Part shown: piece after piece, positions 11,806 to 23,369 of the stretch
Position numbering within the stretch: the first letter of the stretch is position 1
Layout: every line of letters starts with the position of its first letter
Source: Bathymodiolus brooksi
Lineage: Eukaryota > Mollusca > Bivalvia > Mytilida > Modiolidae
DNA: 64,000 nt
Assembly (NCBI GenBank): GCA_963680875.1
Contig: OY804585.1
Coordinates: 28,138,186-28,202,185 of the forward strand
Reading direction: 5' to 3'
The notes under the pieces: generated by a model
Databases searched by the model: none
Told to the model about the DNA's origin: nothing
Seen by the model: the letters and a program-made list of their open reading frames with translations, nothing else
Translations under genes and position numbers: made by a program

Positions 11806-12379
11806 GAGGTGTAATCATTCAGTCTATGGAGATTTAGATGGACAGTATACATTTTGTATATATATACACTGCAAAAAGTACATTGTAATTTACGTCTATT
11901 TTAATAACTTTATTTAAGATTTAAACAGTTTATACTCCTCCGGCTTATTTAAATTCAGTTCATAATGAAGATAAATTTAGAAAATGTGCTCTAATTGGCC
12001 TAACATTGTATATGAATTTTGTAATATGGTCGATACTAATTAGTTTGATAGTTTAAACATATTTTATTAATTAATTCAATATTACATTACAATATACAGC
12101 TATATACATTACATAATAAGAAGAAATTAGTAGGATTGGGAAACAAGTTACAAGAACTTATATTAATCTCTATCTGTAGTTTGATGATTTTAGGGTTTTA
12201 TGTTTTTATTTCAGAATGCATTTGTAATTTGTTTTTACCACAGTCATAAGTACTAGTGGGATCAACAGTTTAAAGCCAGTATTTTGATTTTGAAAATAAA
12301 GTAAGCATTATATGTACTTTAACATGTAAACATAGTACAATTTCATAACAATTTCACAGATTGCAACATGCATATTATC

Positions 12380-12660
12380 TATACAAATGTGGTACCTGCA
12401 CCGACGAAAACCTAGCCAGTACACTTGTACTAATGTGACACACTTGTATCAATAAGATATGTACATTAGTACTTAGCATGAAGATAAAATAGCCAGTACA
12501 CTAGTACTGGAGTGGTACACTAGTGCCTATATGTATACTGGTACTATTCAGTCAATACACTAGTAATGTAGTGGCACACTTGTGCCGATATATACACTAG
12601 TACTATTCAGTCAGTACACTAGTGCTAATTTGTACTCTTTACTAATCAAGCACAACACGT
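12380..12660. repeat. Imperfect palindrome-rich repeats inside Ngaro
   Basis: Irregular 50-65-bp repeats of the near-palindrome AGTACACTAGTACT and variants (ACACTTGTACT, ACTGGTACT). Confidence 0.7.
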
Positions 12661-12788
12661 TGTACAGTAAGACAAAAACTTACTTTAGTCAACCAATACA
12701 TTAGTACTAAAAAGCACATTAGTGTCAAGAGATATAATAGCACTCATAAAACACTACATGTTTGACATTATGAATAGAATAACCCGAT

Positions 12789-13064
12789 CAGTCAGTACAC
12801 TGGTACTGAAGTAGAGATGTACACTCTTACTAAAAGGGACATTCCAGGTACAGTAATACAACGCAACCTAACCAGTCAGTACACTGGTACTGAAGTAGAG
12901 ATGTACACTCTTACTAAAAGGGACATTCCAGGTACAGTAATACAAAGCAACCTAACCAGTCAGTACACTGGTACTGAAGTAGAAGTAGGGATGTACACTC
13001 TTAATAAAAGGGACATTCCAGGTACAGTAATACAAAACAGCCTAACCAGTCAGTACACTGGTAC
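12789..13064 (+). repeat. 84-bp tandem repeat inside Ngaro (about 3.2 units)
   Basis: Units start with CAGTCAGTACACTGGTACTG at 12789, 12873, 12957 and 13047 (84, 84, 90 bp). The third unit has a 6-bp insertion. Because 84 and 90 are multiples of three, a repetitive 83-codon frame stays open. I do not take it as a protein. Confidence 0.9.
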
Positions 13065-13181
13065 ATAACTGAATAAGAGAAATAACCACTCGCAAATTAT
13101 TTTAATTTGTTTTTCTTTTATGTAACTAGATCATAATCACTGTCACTCAAATCCGGTTCATCACTTTCTTTCTAGGAATGA

Positions 13182-14290
13182 CAGAACCACCCAGAAAATG
13201 CAAACCGATCGCGTCCAAAAAATCAACTTGCACAGGAGGACACAATAGATAGTAAAATTAAGAATCAGATAAAGGCAGCAATTCCTGACATTACAACCTC
13301 AGTAATTGATGACCTGAAGGCACATGGTTTAATAATGCCACAAGTTCTGGATAAGCAGACAACCAATGTTCAAGAAGTTGTTTCAACGCCTTCAGCATGT
13401 GCAGGTCCGTCTCAAACTCCACTGAGAAGTGAGAATTCAACATATCAACCTTTTTCGTTGCAACAAAATAATAATACAGGAATTTCAGACGAAATAACAG
13501 CAAATGTTCCCGGACAATCACCTCCTAACAATACTTTGTTACAGTTTTTAAGTTCAGGTACTAGTAATGTAAATACGTTAAACACAACAGAACATGTACA
13601 AAATGTAGCATCTTCATACCTGCATTTTTCTACACCAAGTATTTCAAAACCACTGGCTTTAGGCGTTGATCCCAAAATAAAAGCAAACATTTGGGCTCAA
13701 GAATATATAGATTTGGGTCACTTGTTAAATAAAAATGTTTCAAAAGTCAGATTTCATGCTGTATAGAATGACATTGACGGTATGTCACTTGAAAAACAAC
13801 CGCCTTCTACTTTCCGGTTTGAGTCGATTGCACACTGGCTGTCTGCATTTCACATTTTTGTGAGCATTTATACGGAAATATTTCCAAATGAGTCGGGCGC
13901 GTTAATGAAATACGCTCATACGATCCAAACTTTGGCTAGGCGATCATGCGATGTAGCGGCATTTATTTATGACCGTACATTTCGCGAATGGAGAGAATAT
14001 GATTGGGACAAATTGCGCTGGGATCATATAAATACCGAACTCTATTCAGAAGCTATGACTTTGGGTTTGAAGGTCAAATTTGACTCATTGTCAAAAGGTA
14101 CACGTTATAAGCAGCCCTTTCTCACAAGCCAAGCTCCCGCAAAGAGCTCCAAAAAATGGACATATTGTTTCAGTTACAACAAAAACGGTAAATTTGAGCG
14201 TCTGTGACAAATGTGAGGGGATGCACAGCAGAAAAGTCTGCAAGTTCCTTCTCTCAAAAGGTCATTTCAAACCCAGCAATGCATCTAAAA
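13182..14290 (+). pseudogene. Ngaro gag-like ORF, broken
   Basis: A start near 13182 (MTEPPRK) is followed by frameshifts near 13215, 13770 and 14170-14200. Recognisable pieces are LGVDPKIKANIWAQEYIDLG, typical of the conserved Gag segment of DIRS/Ngaro elements, then HWLSAFHIFVSIYTE and YDRTFREWREYDW. A Cys/His cluster split over two frames (YCFSYNKNGKF and CDKCEGMHSRKVC) looks like the terminal zinc-finger region. The central Ser/Thr/Gln-rich stretch (about 13380-13600) is low complexity. Gag would bind element RNA and form particles. The breaks make this copy non-functional. Confidence 0.75.
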
Positions 14291-14319
14291 ACGGAAATGG
14301 GAAACAAGATAGCAATGCA

Positions 14320-15875
14320 AAGTTATGTGGTTACTCCAATCAAATTGTTAAAACTAGATCGGTGGCTCAAAGATTATAGTAAGGAGGAAAAAGATGTTCT
14401 CTTGCATGGATTTCAATTTGGATTTAGAATACCTTATGAAGGGAAAAGAGAATTTAGATTTAGTGAATATTTACTGCCTGCACGTAATAATTTAGACACT
14501 TTAAAACAAAACATTTCCAGAGAGATGAAACTGGTCGTGTTGCTGGTCCTTTAGACCAAATACCTTTCACTAACTTACATATATCTTCATTAGGCTTAGT
14601 TCCTAAAAACACCGGGTGAATTTAGGGTCATCCATCATTTGTCATTCCCAGAGAATTCATCCATCAATGACGGCATTCCAGACCATCTTTGTACAGTACA
14701 ATATCAAACAGTTGATGATGCCATTAAATTGGTTAAATTTTATGGAAAGAACTGTCTAATGGCAGAAACAGATATTGAGAATAGTTTCAAAATTATACCC
14801 ATACACCCAGATGACCAAGAACTTTTAGGTTTTACCATACAAGGGCAATATTTTTGTGATAAAACTTTACCAATGGGATTAAGCTATTCTTGCAAACTGT
14901 TTGAGGCGCTTAGTTCAACAGTTCATTGGATTGTGGACAATAAGTTAAATGGTTGTGGGTGTGTTCATGTGCTAGATGATTTCCTGTTTGTTGGTCAAGG
15001 TAATTCACCATTGTGCGGTCAAACCTTGTCCAGTTTTTTGGAATTGTCAGCCGATATTGGCTTGCCTATAAAGCAGGAAAAAACGGTCTTGCCCACAACT
15101 GCAATTACCTTTTAGGGACTCAAACTTGACTCTGACAAAAATGGAAATAAGGTTACCAGAGGATAAACTGGTAAAATTGAAAGATAAATTAGCATATATA
15201 GCAAATAGGAAAAAGGTAACTCTAGGGAGCTATTGTCATTAATTGGCTTTTTAAAGTTTGCTTGCGCAGTTGTCACTCCAGGACGAGCCTATTTAATGAG
15301 AATTATTGACTTAACCATTGGCTTGAAAAAAAACACATTATCGGCGACGTCTTTCGAAAGAAGCAAGATCAGACATTAAGGCCTGGTACATTTTTGCTGA
15401 CAGCTTTAATGGAAAAGGTTTATTTTTAAGTGATACATGGGAGTCTTTAGTTCAGTTGAATTTATTTACAGATGCGAGCAATTTAGGTTTTGGGGATGTT
15501 TTTGGAACTTAATGGTTTGCTATTAGATGGAACGATGATTGGTAAAGTTATCACATTACTTTGAAGGAATTTTTCCCTATTGTAGTTGCCATTGAAATAT
15601 GGGGCAATCAGTTGAGGAACAAATGTGTTACATTTTTCACTGACAATATAGCAGTGGTATGCATATTCAATAAACAAACCTCTAAGCACAAATTAATTAT
15701 GAAATTAGTCCGCTTTTTGAAATACAACATTTTCTTCAAAGCTTCTCACATTGCTGGTATAAACAATACAGCGGCTGATCATCTTTCTCGTTTACAGATG
15801 GAGCAATTCAGGGAGGATTTCCCACATACGGATCCCAAACCGGTCGTACAATCCGTTGAAATGCAGAGGCTTTAA
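14320..15875 (+). pseudogene. Ngaro reverse transcriptase and RNase H, broken
   Basis: Pieces in order: KLDRWLKDYSKEEKDVLLHG; LISSLGLVPKNTGEFR-like fingers (about 14580-14630, frameshifted); AETDIENSFKIIPIHPDDQE with the first catalytic Asp; LPMGLSYSCKLFEAL; and VHVLDDFLFVG with the catalytic Asp pair in the LDDF form used by DIRS/Ngaro RTs (about 14965-15000). RNase H follows at about 15455-15830, with TDASNLGFG, KEFFPIVVAIEIWGNQL, FTDNIAVV and a HIAGINNTAADHLSR end. A stop at 15114-15116 and frameshifts around 15200-15550 interrupt it. It would copy element RNA into DNA. This copy cannot make the full enzyme. Confidence 0.9.
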
Positions 15876-16771
15876 AACATTTAGCATCTCAACTAATCAA
15901 TGAATCTCTACAAAGTACATCGAGAGATTCATATAGAAGGATGTTTCAATTTTACAAACATTTTATGGAAACATTTTTTTCAAATACACCTGTTTTTTCC
16001 AGCAACTTTGGAACATTTGACAATGTTTATTGCTCATTGTTTTGACAAGAATTTAGCTTCATCCACTGTATTGACTTTCATATCAGCTTTAAGTTATTTG
16101 CTTAAATTAGGGGGATATTCAGATTTGACGCAACATTTCATTGTTACAAAACCTTTATGGGGATATTGCAACCTCAAAAAAGCAAAAGATTCCCGTCTGC
16201 CAATTACACCATCCATCTTAAAGGGATTAGTTGAATTCCTGTCTCACACCGGTTCGTCAAAGTTACATCAGCGATGCTAAAAGCTATGTATTTGTTGGCT
16301 TGCCATGCATTTCTCCTAATAGGAGAGGTAACGGGGACAATACCACCACAACGGAACTGGACTAATACACCCTCAGCTGTAGAAATACAAATGTCTCAGC
16401 TTAAACATAGCTCAGGTAAACATATTCCTGTTCTGTTAGTGCAAAGTAATGAATTACCAGGAAATATGTGCCCAGTAAAGGCCCTCTGGGATTACCTTCA
16501 AATAAGGGGACATGAAACTAAAAAAGAACAACCTCTATTTTCATTGATGAATAATGAGGTAGTGTCCCGAAAAATTTTCAAAGATCAGCTTCAGGTGTGC
16601 TTAGAGTATGTAGGACACAGTATTAAAAATAACAAATCCCACAGTTTTCGAATTGGCGCAGCCACTACTGCCTGGGCTAATGGTTTTTCTGAGGAACAAA
16701 TACAACAAATGGGGCGATGGAATTCGAAAGCTTTTAAGAAATATATACGTATTCATATGCTTAAGATATAA
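15875..16771 (+). pseudogene. Ngaro tyrosine recombinase, broken and lacking the first catalytic Arg
   Basis: The N-terminal core-binding half reads SLQSTSRDSYRRMFQFYKHF, then shifts frame near 15950 into the frame ending at 16280. The catalytic half is open at 16274-16771. It has SHSFRIGAATTAW (HxxR), MGRWNSKAF (the W-type third position) and FKKYIRIH (the nucleophile Tyr). The first Arg of the R-H-R-Y tetrad should lie in an AFLRxGE-type motif. Here the sequence is CHAFLLIGEVTG, so Leu stands in the Arg position. The enzyme normally integrates the circular DNA copy by recombination without a DDE integrase. The missing Arg and the frameshift indicate an inactive copy. Confidence 0.85.
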
Positions 16772-17562
16772 TCAGGCATGTATGGGGACAAGGGCCTCTA
16801 CTGTCAACATATCTTTTGTGTATTATAATTACATAAGCATTTTGCACAAAAAAATTCAATAATCAGTCAGCCAGTGTGCAAATTCTAATTTATAAATTTC
16901 AATTTAATTATATACTTATATTTACATGAGGACAAGGGCCTCTGTAAATCATGTGCATGTTCAGTTTACAAGTTTCCATGTTATATATAGACTGATATAT
17001 TATGTACATTTTTTTTCTTATTACATGTGTATGTATTTCATAAATTTTGTTAGTTAAACAATCTGTGACTGCATAAAATGCTTAGAATGGGGACAAGGGC
17101 CTCTGCAAGACAATAATGTTTAAATGATGCTGTTATTAGGAACAAGAACAAAACTAGGACATGAAAAAATGCTTTGAATTATCAAAGTGTTACCGTTGTG
17201 GATGAGGGATATTGTGTTTCTTTCACAATATTAGGACATTTTTTACATTGTTCAATACACACAATATGGTGGCCGGTTTATGATGGTTGTATCAGTTTTT
17301 GATATTTATGTAATCACTTTACTTAACATACTATGGGGTTTATCATACTTTGACATATTATGGTATGTTTTCAATGTTATTATATGATCATGGCTTCTAT
17401 ATTGTTTGTCTATACTTTGTACATGCTGTATTAATGTTTCCTTGGTTTTATTTGATTTCGTCATTTTTAATAAATGACCATTTTCAATTCAACTATGAAT
17501 TCAAGTTTTATTAAATGCTCAACCATCGAACAGAGCACAACGATTTGGATTGTGTCATAAAG
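16772..17562 (+). other. 3' non-coding end of the Ngaro element with a thrice-repeated motif
   Basis: GGGGACAAGGGCCTCT occurs at 16784, 16928 (one change) and 17089, spaced 144 and 161 bp. This may be part of the repeat structure of the element end. Otherwise the sequence is AT-rich and without a frame. Confidence 0.6.
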
Positions 17563-17749
17563 TACATTTTATAAAAACTCCTAGTTATTTATAGTCCTAC
17601 CGTCACATGTGCAAATTATCGCCAAGCACATACCGAATTAAATGTAGCACACGCATGGGTACACAATGTTTCTTTTGCAATAAATTGTTTACCTGTATTA
17701 TAGCAATCTTATTTTGTGCGTAGATCAGAAAGTTGAAAAGAAACACAAA

Positions 17750-17759
17750 ATGGCGACAG
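17750..17759 (+). CDS. CD225 gene coding exon 1 (start codon)
   Basis: ATGGCGACAG followed by donor GTATGT, encoding Met-Ala-Thr plus one base. Joined to GA at 23708 it gives a Gly codon. The identical exon and donor at 62206-62215 supports it as a conserved functional unit. Confidence 0.8.
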
Positions 17760-17839
17760 GTATGTCTAATATTTTGATTTTGACATTTTTTTTATTATTA
17801 AAATGAAAATTAGGTTGTGTTTTAATTAAAATGTAGATA

Positions 17840-17930
17840 TCAAATTTGGTGCGCACGACGCGTTTCTGGAATAACCTTCTTCAGGTACGCTAAAAATCGA
17901 AAGATTGTAAAGCCAAATAATTTAAAGTTT
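17840..17930 (+). repeat. Dispersed repeat R2 in CD225 intron 1
   Basis: GCGCACGACGCGTTTCTGGA, then ATAACCTTCTTCAGGTACGC. Related copies are at 38135-38225 and, by duplication, 62285-62370. Confidence 0.7.
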
Positions 17931-18389
17931 TGGAAACAATAAAACAAAAGTGTCAAATTCGACTACTGTCATCTATGCGCAAAAAAACCAACATTCCTTT
18001 TTAGAATGTAGTGAGTCACAGTGAAATAATGATTTTGAGTATAAACTTGTTTGTTATCTAATTATACTAGATAATGGCGGTCATGGGGTGCAATGGGGTT
18101 CGAAAAAAATTACTACATATATACGTTAGCATAGTAAACATTCAGAACTTTTATATGTGTACATATATAATGTTTACGTTTTGTAATGTTCTACACATGT
18201 ACGCTATTTCTATTTGAAACAACAATATTTGCTTCTTAATCAAATCCGGGAATGACATAATGCTATAATGGCCGACATTTTAGGTACATCATTTATTTTT
18301 TGGAATTGGCTTTATGCAAACTAATAAGCAGTATGTCCAGAAGTAAGAACCCGTATGTCAAATGAAATCCATTTTGAAGTTTTCTTTAG

Positions 18390-18600
18390 TTTGGTTTAAT
18401 GGTGTTTAATGCCACAACTTCTAACAACATTTCAGTTATCGTGTGGGGGTCAGTTTTTGTGGATGGGAAAACTGCAAGTACCTACAGATAACCACCGACC
18501 TGCCGCAAATCACTGACGACGAACCTGGTTACAATAAGTTGTACTGAGTACACTTTTAATCGCTACGAGTGGGAATACAACTGGCAACTTTAGTGAGTAA
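18390..18600 (-). mobile_element. SINE S1 (minus), diverged
   Basis: Contains TTCTAACAACATTTCAGTTA and AACCACCGACCTGCCGCAAA, followed by weak head sequence. Confidence 0.7.
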
Positions 18601-18730
18601 GTAAACTTTAGAGAACACCGAAAGGGCAATCAGAAATAGACAATCCAGAGAAACTGGCAACATAGGGTTCTCAAGACGAGGAAAAAAACAAAATCACAAC
18701 GCAATATGTGTTGTACACAGAATAGTTATG
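18600..18730 (-). repeat. Dispersed repeat R1 fragment (minus)
   Basis: Contains AACACCGAAAGGGCAATCAG and ATCCAGAGAAACTGGCAACA. Confidence 0.55.
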
Positions 18731-18894
18731 AGCTATTAAAGGTGTATTTAAAGTACAAAGTGCAGGTACGAGCCATTTGGTCACTCGCCAAGTGTATTGT
18801 TCAAAACCTGAAAAAATGAAGGTTGGCGTTTTCGTGCAGAAAAATTGTTCATGCACTCCAGTGAAAACCTGTGGTTAAGTCACCCTTGAAACTG

Positions 18895-19740
18895 TCGTGT
18901 ATAAAACTTGGGTGTTAAACATGCGATTGTCATTGCTACTGTGAAATTCCGCTATGCCAAGATTGGACTCGGCAATACGTATCAACGTCATCTGCCGTGT
19001 TGTCTGAAAACTGAAGTCACCCGGCAATTCAACGCTTAAGGAGAATTTCCGATCAGACAGTCCGAAGCAGTCTTCGCCAAGGCGGAATTCGGCCAAAAAG
19101 ACATTATGTGGGACCAGTTTCCACCCCGGTACACAGATTGGTTTCATACATTGAGAATCTGGACTTTGAGGAACTGGCACTGAATTTGGTTCAGCGATGA
19201 GTCACGTTTTCTTCTCAAAAGATGTGATGGATGACCCGCGTGTGCAGCCGTTGAAATCACCTTTCGCCCCTGCCTGCGTACAGGAAGGTGGATGATATGG
19301 CGATGGAAGCGCTATCGTGAGGGCAGAAATATTCAACAACCACAAAACAAACTTAGTGCGTGTCCAAGGCAATTTAACAGGTCAACGCTATAGAGACGAT
19401 ATTGTACAGCAACATATACTCAATGTTATTGACCGACAAAGGGAAATATTTTAGCGCGTCTCCATGGATTTCCTAACTCAAAACAACATTAATGTATTGT
19501 CATGGTCCTCAATGTCGCAGAATTTGAACCCCAAATCTTTGGAATGAACTTCATAGACGCGTCCACCAACGCCAACCACCATCTCAATCATTGGACCAGC
19601 TAGGTCAAGCTTTCCAACATGAATGGCAAAGGATACCACAGGTTAGAATACAACATTTGATTCGATCCAAACCAAAGAAATGCAGAACAGTGTTAGCCGT
19701 ACATGGTGGTCACAATTGATACTGACTTTAACGTCATCAG
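18895..19740 (+). pseudogene. Tc1-family transposase remnant
   Basis: Degenerate plus-strand reading, spread over three frames, matches the Tc1 DDE transposase order. An RRLRE-like N-terminal domain is near 19030. IWFSDESRFLLKRCDG (about 19180-19220) holds the first catalytic Asp region. VQGNLTGQRYRDDI is at about 19355-19400. FLTQNNINVLSW, then a QNLNPKSLE relic of the conserved S.DLNPIE segment (with the last acidic residue region), lies at about 19470-19545. The C-terminal RTWWSQ relic is near 19710. Many stops and shifts make it long dead. Terminal inverted repeats were not found. It lies in CD225 intron 1. Confidence 0.85.
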
Positions 19741-20144
19741 AAATTTACCCAGTTTATCGTATGTGACTGGTTTTTTTTACATTTATGTTCAGTATCCTGT
19801 ATGACATTCGTGTTTGAAAATTTAGCTCAATATATTAAAACATACTAGACAAAAATCGATAAAACAGAATAAAATTTTGAAAAAACCATTAGGCCCTTTT
19901 TTTTTCAAAGTATATTTGTGTCAAAAGTGTAACATTGGATAGCCTATCATATTCATTTACATCGATGATATCAATTTTACTAATGGATATTATCTTGATT
20001 ACTTTAGCGTATTCTTAATGTTCGTTTGTGGTATTTATTAATTGGGAACCAGTCGGTAATTTTGCCTACCTTAGATTTCAGGTTAGAAGTGGATTGGAAA
20101 TATATACATACACTGCTGAAATAATTCTAACATCTAATATTGAG

Positions 20145-20370
20145 ATGTTATGGTGTTTAACGCCACTTTCACCAATATTGCAGTTATATCGTGGCGGTCA
20201 GTTTAATTAGTATTGGAAACCGGAGGATCCGGAGAAAACCACCGACCTGCCGCAAGCCACTGACAAACTTTATAACACAATGTTGTATCGAGTACACCTC
20301 GTCTGAATGGGGTTCGAACTCATAACGTTAACGGTCATAAGCGCTGATTGCATAGGTAGTTATTTTTTAT
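20145..20370 (-). mobile_element. SINE S1 (minus)
   Basis: AACGCCACTTTCACCAATAT, GAGAAAACCACCGACCTGCC and GGGGTTCGAACTC (box B complement). In CD225 intron 1. Confidence 0.85.
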
Positions 20371-21750
20371 ACAAATATCCAAAAAAAGGATTTTTAAATT
20401 TTATATTTGTTTTACTTAATTTGGATACAAGGCAAACACATGAGCCACGAACACTCTATCAACAAGCTATATAGGTAAACAAGCATGTGTACGCATTAAA
20501 CGAGTTAAAAGTGACAGTTATCTAACCTACGGCCAATCATGTAAAACATGGAATTATACGTAGATACCCCTCCGCCCCCAAATACTAATTAACTCATTTG
20601 TTTTATGAAAATGTAACATGCGATGCGAATATCAAGAAAAAAATAGGACGATATACAAATTGTTAACAATGTATTGCAGTTGACCTGATATTAAAACATA
20701 ACCAAAAGGGCTCGATGTTGGGAAGAGTCAGATACATTATTTATTCAACTAACGTGATCGTCTCCGTGACGTCACATCAAGAGGTGTCATGGCCGCTTAC
20801 ACTACGACAGGAAATTCCAAATATTCATATTTTTAATTAGGTATATTAATGTTAATAAAAGTGTTTTTGTTTAATAATTAGTTATTTACGAATACAAAGT
20901 TAGAATGTATTGAATTATGACAATTGTTCAACTGACTGGAGTTTTCCTTTAATAAATTACATTAAATAAATAAGGTGCGTTAGGACGTCCCATATAACAC
21001 TGTGACGGTTTTTTTCAAATTTATATCCTGTTATTTATTCGATATTATTCAAGGGTTATATTCTGTTTCTATATTTGAAGAAATAAGGTGCACAAAGGGG
21101 TACTCAAGCAGTGCGTTTAGTTAGATACGATACATATTTTAGCCTCTGGAAATGTTTTAGTGTTCCGTTAAGAATTGTCCAGTTATGAAAGTTTATTTTC
21201 ATTAATAATTATTATTTTTGCAACTACATATCAATGAGAGTGGTGTGCAGACGTACACACTTAACTGTTCTTAAATTTGAAGAATATTTTGGGGGGAAAC
21301 ATGTCGTATTGTTTTCTCTCATTGCAAATGCAACGTGTATATTCTTAAAAATCTACCTGTATAAACACATCCTGTTTGGGGTTCACTTAAACTTTTATAT
21401 GCAGATATTTAATTGGAAAAATTTCTACAGTCTCCACGGTGTAATGATTAACGACGTACTGGCCTCGATTAAGTGCGGTATGTCGTAGTTCGTTTGCTGG
21501 TCGGGTCAAACAATAGTTGATAGCAATATGAGTACCGACTCTCTTCAAATAGCAAGTACTTACTCACTTACTGAATGATATTTTCTTACATAATTTGTTG
21601 CTCATAAAGAACATATATTTTGACAAACATTAATATAAACAAAACAAATTACTATGAATATCCAATATCTGTGTCAAAAACCACGGATTTACTACGCTTG
21701 TCGTAAACACTTTCCGGTAATTTTCTCATTCATAACTTAGCACCGGGTTT
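20371..21750. other. CD225 intron 1 sequence, nothing recognised
   Basis: AT-rich. The 84-codon frame at 21234-21488 has no family features or splice support and is treated as chance. Confidence 0.6.
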
Positions 21751-21754
21751 GTAA

Positions 21755-21995
21755 CTAGAGTAACACGACGAGTCCCACTAGTGGAAGTGGAACTGCTCAC
21801 CCATCCGGAGCACCTGTGTTCATCACCAGTTTTAGATGGGGTTCGTGTTACTCAATCTTTAGTTTTATGTGTAGTGTTTATTAGATCGTAGTTTGTCCTT
21901 TTGTCCGTTTTCTTTTGGACATTGTGTTTGGCTGTCCCTCTTCGATTTACGGATTCTGATTTCCCCTTTGGTATCTTCAAACTCTTCTTTTATGA
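21755..21995 (+). repeat. Dispersed repeat R1 (plus), nearly complete
   Basis: AACACGACGAGTCCCACTAG, ATGGGGTTCGTGTTACTCAA, TTTAGTTTTATGTGTAGTGT and TCCCCTTTGGTATCTTCAAA. The best copy for defining the family. Confidence 0.8.
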
Positions 21996-22084
21996 AATGT
22001 ATGACAGTGCTGTTGGTATTAAAGGTTATATTAACAACAAATCTCTATCACACTCTATTAATACGATAAATAAAAGTTTGAAGA

Positions 22085-22215
22085 TCAGAAGCCCGTGAGT
22101 TCGATGAACCGCCATGGTGATTGAGACATGTTGGTGGTTTTCTCATTGTTACTTGTTTTCTCCATCGATATCACTAAAGCTCACCACCACCATAATAACT
22201 GAAATATTGTGGAAA
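22085..22215 (+). mobile_element. SINE S1 fragment (plus)
   Basis: GTGAGTTCGATGAACC, ATGTTGGTGGTTTTCTC and ACTGAAATATTGTGGAAACT. The middle is degenerate. Confidence 0.6.
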
Positions 22216-22229
22216 CTAACGTTGGTAAA

Positions 22230-23355
22230 TATTGAAAGAGGCTATTTTCTAGAACTCATGAACAGGTATCATATAGCTGAAAATTATTCATTTGGCGTAA
22301 AACATGAATTACTTACTCACTCGAGCATTTAGAAACTGTTGATGCTCATAACTTTAGGAAATGATTTTGTAGACCCAATAGGAACTACTAATATGTCAAA
22401 CTTCAAAACACAATTTACAAGAACAGAAGAATGAACCGGATGGCATTATAGGTAATAGCTAGGGAAAGCCATAAATTTGTGGCGGTTTTAACTCAAAAGA
22501 CAGCGTAATTTCAGTCAAATAACAACAATAAAACACTGAAAGTACAAAAGCAGGATCAGCGAATGCTGGTGGTTAAAGCGGGACCGGGGTATAAATAGGT
22601 GTGGACAGAGCAAACATTCAGATTGTCCATTATTTTGACAACGGTTATCTCGAGGAGGAAAAATCAATGATACCTAGTTTCACAGTTACTTTTGGAGCAA
22701 AATATTAAAAATAATATTCTTTATCAGTCAAAAAAATGGAAAAATCATTTCGAAAATTCAAATTTCTGAGGTATATACGTGACCTTTAGGTCATGTAACA
22801 TACAGTTCCATAAATATGCTGTTCATATCAACGGGGATTTTTGTTTCTCATTCTATTGATAACACAATGCCCTGAGTGATCTGATGATAAGCTCCGCCCA
22901 CAAATTGTGTCGGTATGCACTACCGCAAATGCCGGTTTAGTTGACCACTGGATAAACAGGTAGACAAAATGTAATTATTATCAACACAAAGTTTCTCTTA
23001 ACTCTGACATTGGTGTTCGTAGTCAATTGTGGGTCTCTTCAATCTTTCGACATTAGGCGTACATGATGAACGTTATTCCAGAAAAAAAAATCTACAAAAT
23101 TGTAATCAGAATCTTTTGGTTGTACACGTTTACCTCTGTATCATTGGGTTTTTTTTCGGGATGGACATTCTGGATTGATTTGACCTTTCGACCTTAACCG
23201 CCGAATCATAGACAGTTAATATTAATGTGTTGCAAATTGTGTAACGGAAAACTGAAAGTAATCGCGAATGTACAAATATTTTCAGACATAGATCGTCACA
23301 TTTTACATCAGCTGCATTAACCTGTTAACGGTATAATGTACACTCTGTGGGTTAT
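22230..23355. other. CD225 intron 1 sequence, nothing recognised
   Basis: No coding region or repeat family identified. Confidence 0.5.
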
Positions 23356-23369
23356 AGACCATTACTCTA

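Larger units (their letters stand above)
10657..17562 (+). mobile_element. Ngaro-type (tyrosine recombinase, DIRS-order) retrotransposon, decayed
   Basis: A 6906-bp insertion defined by the empty site in copy B: there GTATAAAGTACATTTTATA is continuous (62120-62138), whereas here ATAAAG occurs on both sides (10651-10656 and 17557-17562). Inside, in order, are an SGNH-hydrolase remnant, palindrome-rich repeats, a gag-like region, RT-RNase H, and a tyrosine recombinase with HxxR...GRW...Y. There is no integrase and no LTR. These parts match Ngaro elements. All frames are broken by shifts or stops, so the copy is dead. It sits about 190 bp upstream of the CD225 first coding exon. Confidence 0.9.
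1951..18286 (+). repeat. Segmental duplication, copy A
   Basis: Aligned by eye with 38811-62973 in the same orientation. Homology begins at ATATTCTCTGGGTTGTCACA and ends near AATCCGGGAATGACATAATG. The order of R1 repeats, SINEs, satellite, hairpin and the CD225 first exon is conserved. Private to this copy: the Ngaro insertion 10657-17562 and a 109-bp stretch at about 17575-17683, missing from copy B between ATAAA repeats. Confidence 0.9.

Noticed and set aside
13335..13766. Independent Ser/Thr-rich host gene
   Set aside because: Its C-terminal segment matches DIRS/Ngaro Gag and it lies in order before RT in the bounded element.
17571..17684. 109-bp segment absent from copy B as part of the Ngaro element
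   Set aside because: It lies right of the second ATAAAG junction and is bounded by ATAAA repeats, so a separate small deletion in copy B explains it better.
18875..19180. 101-codon minus-strand frame
   Set aside because: Antisense shadow of the Tc1 transposase remnant on the plus strand.
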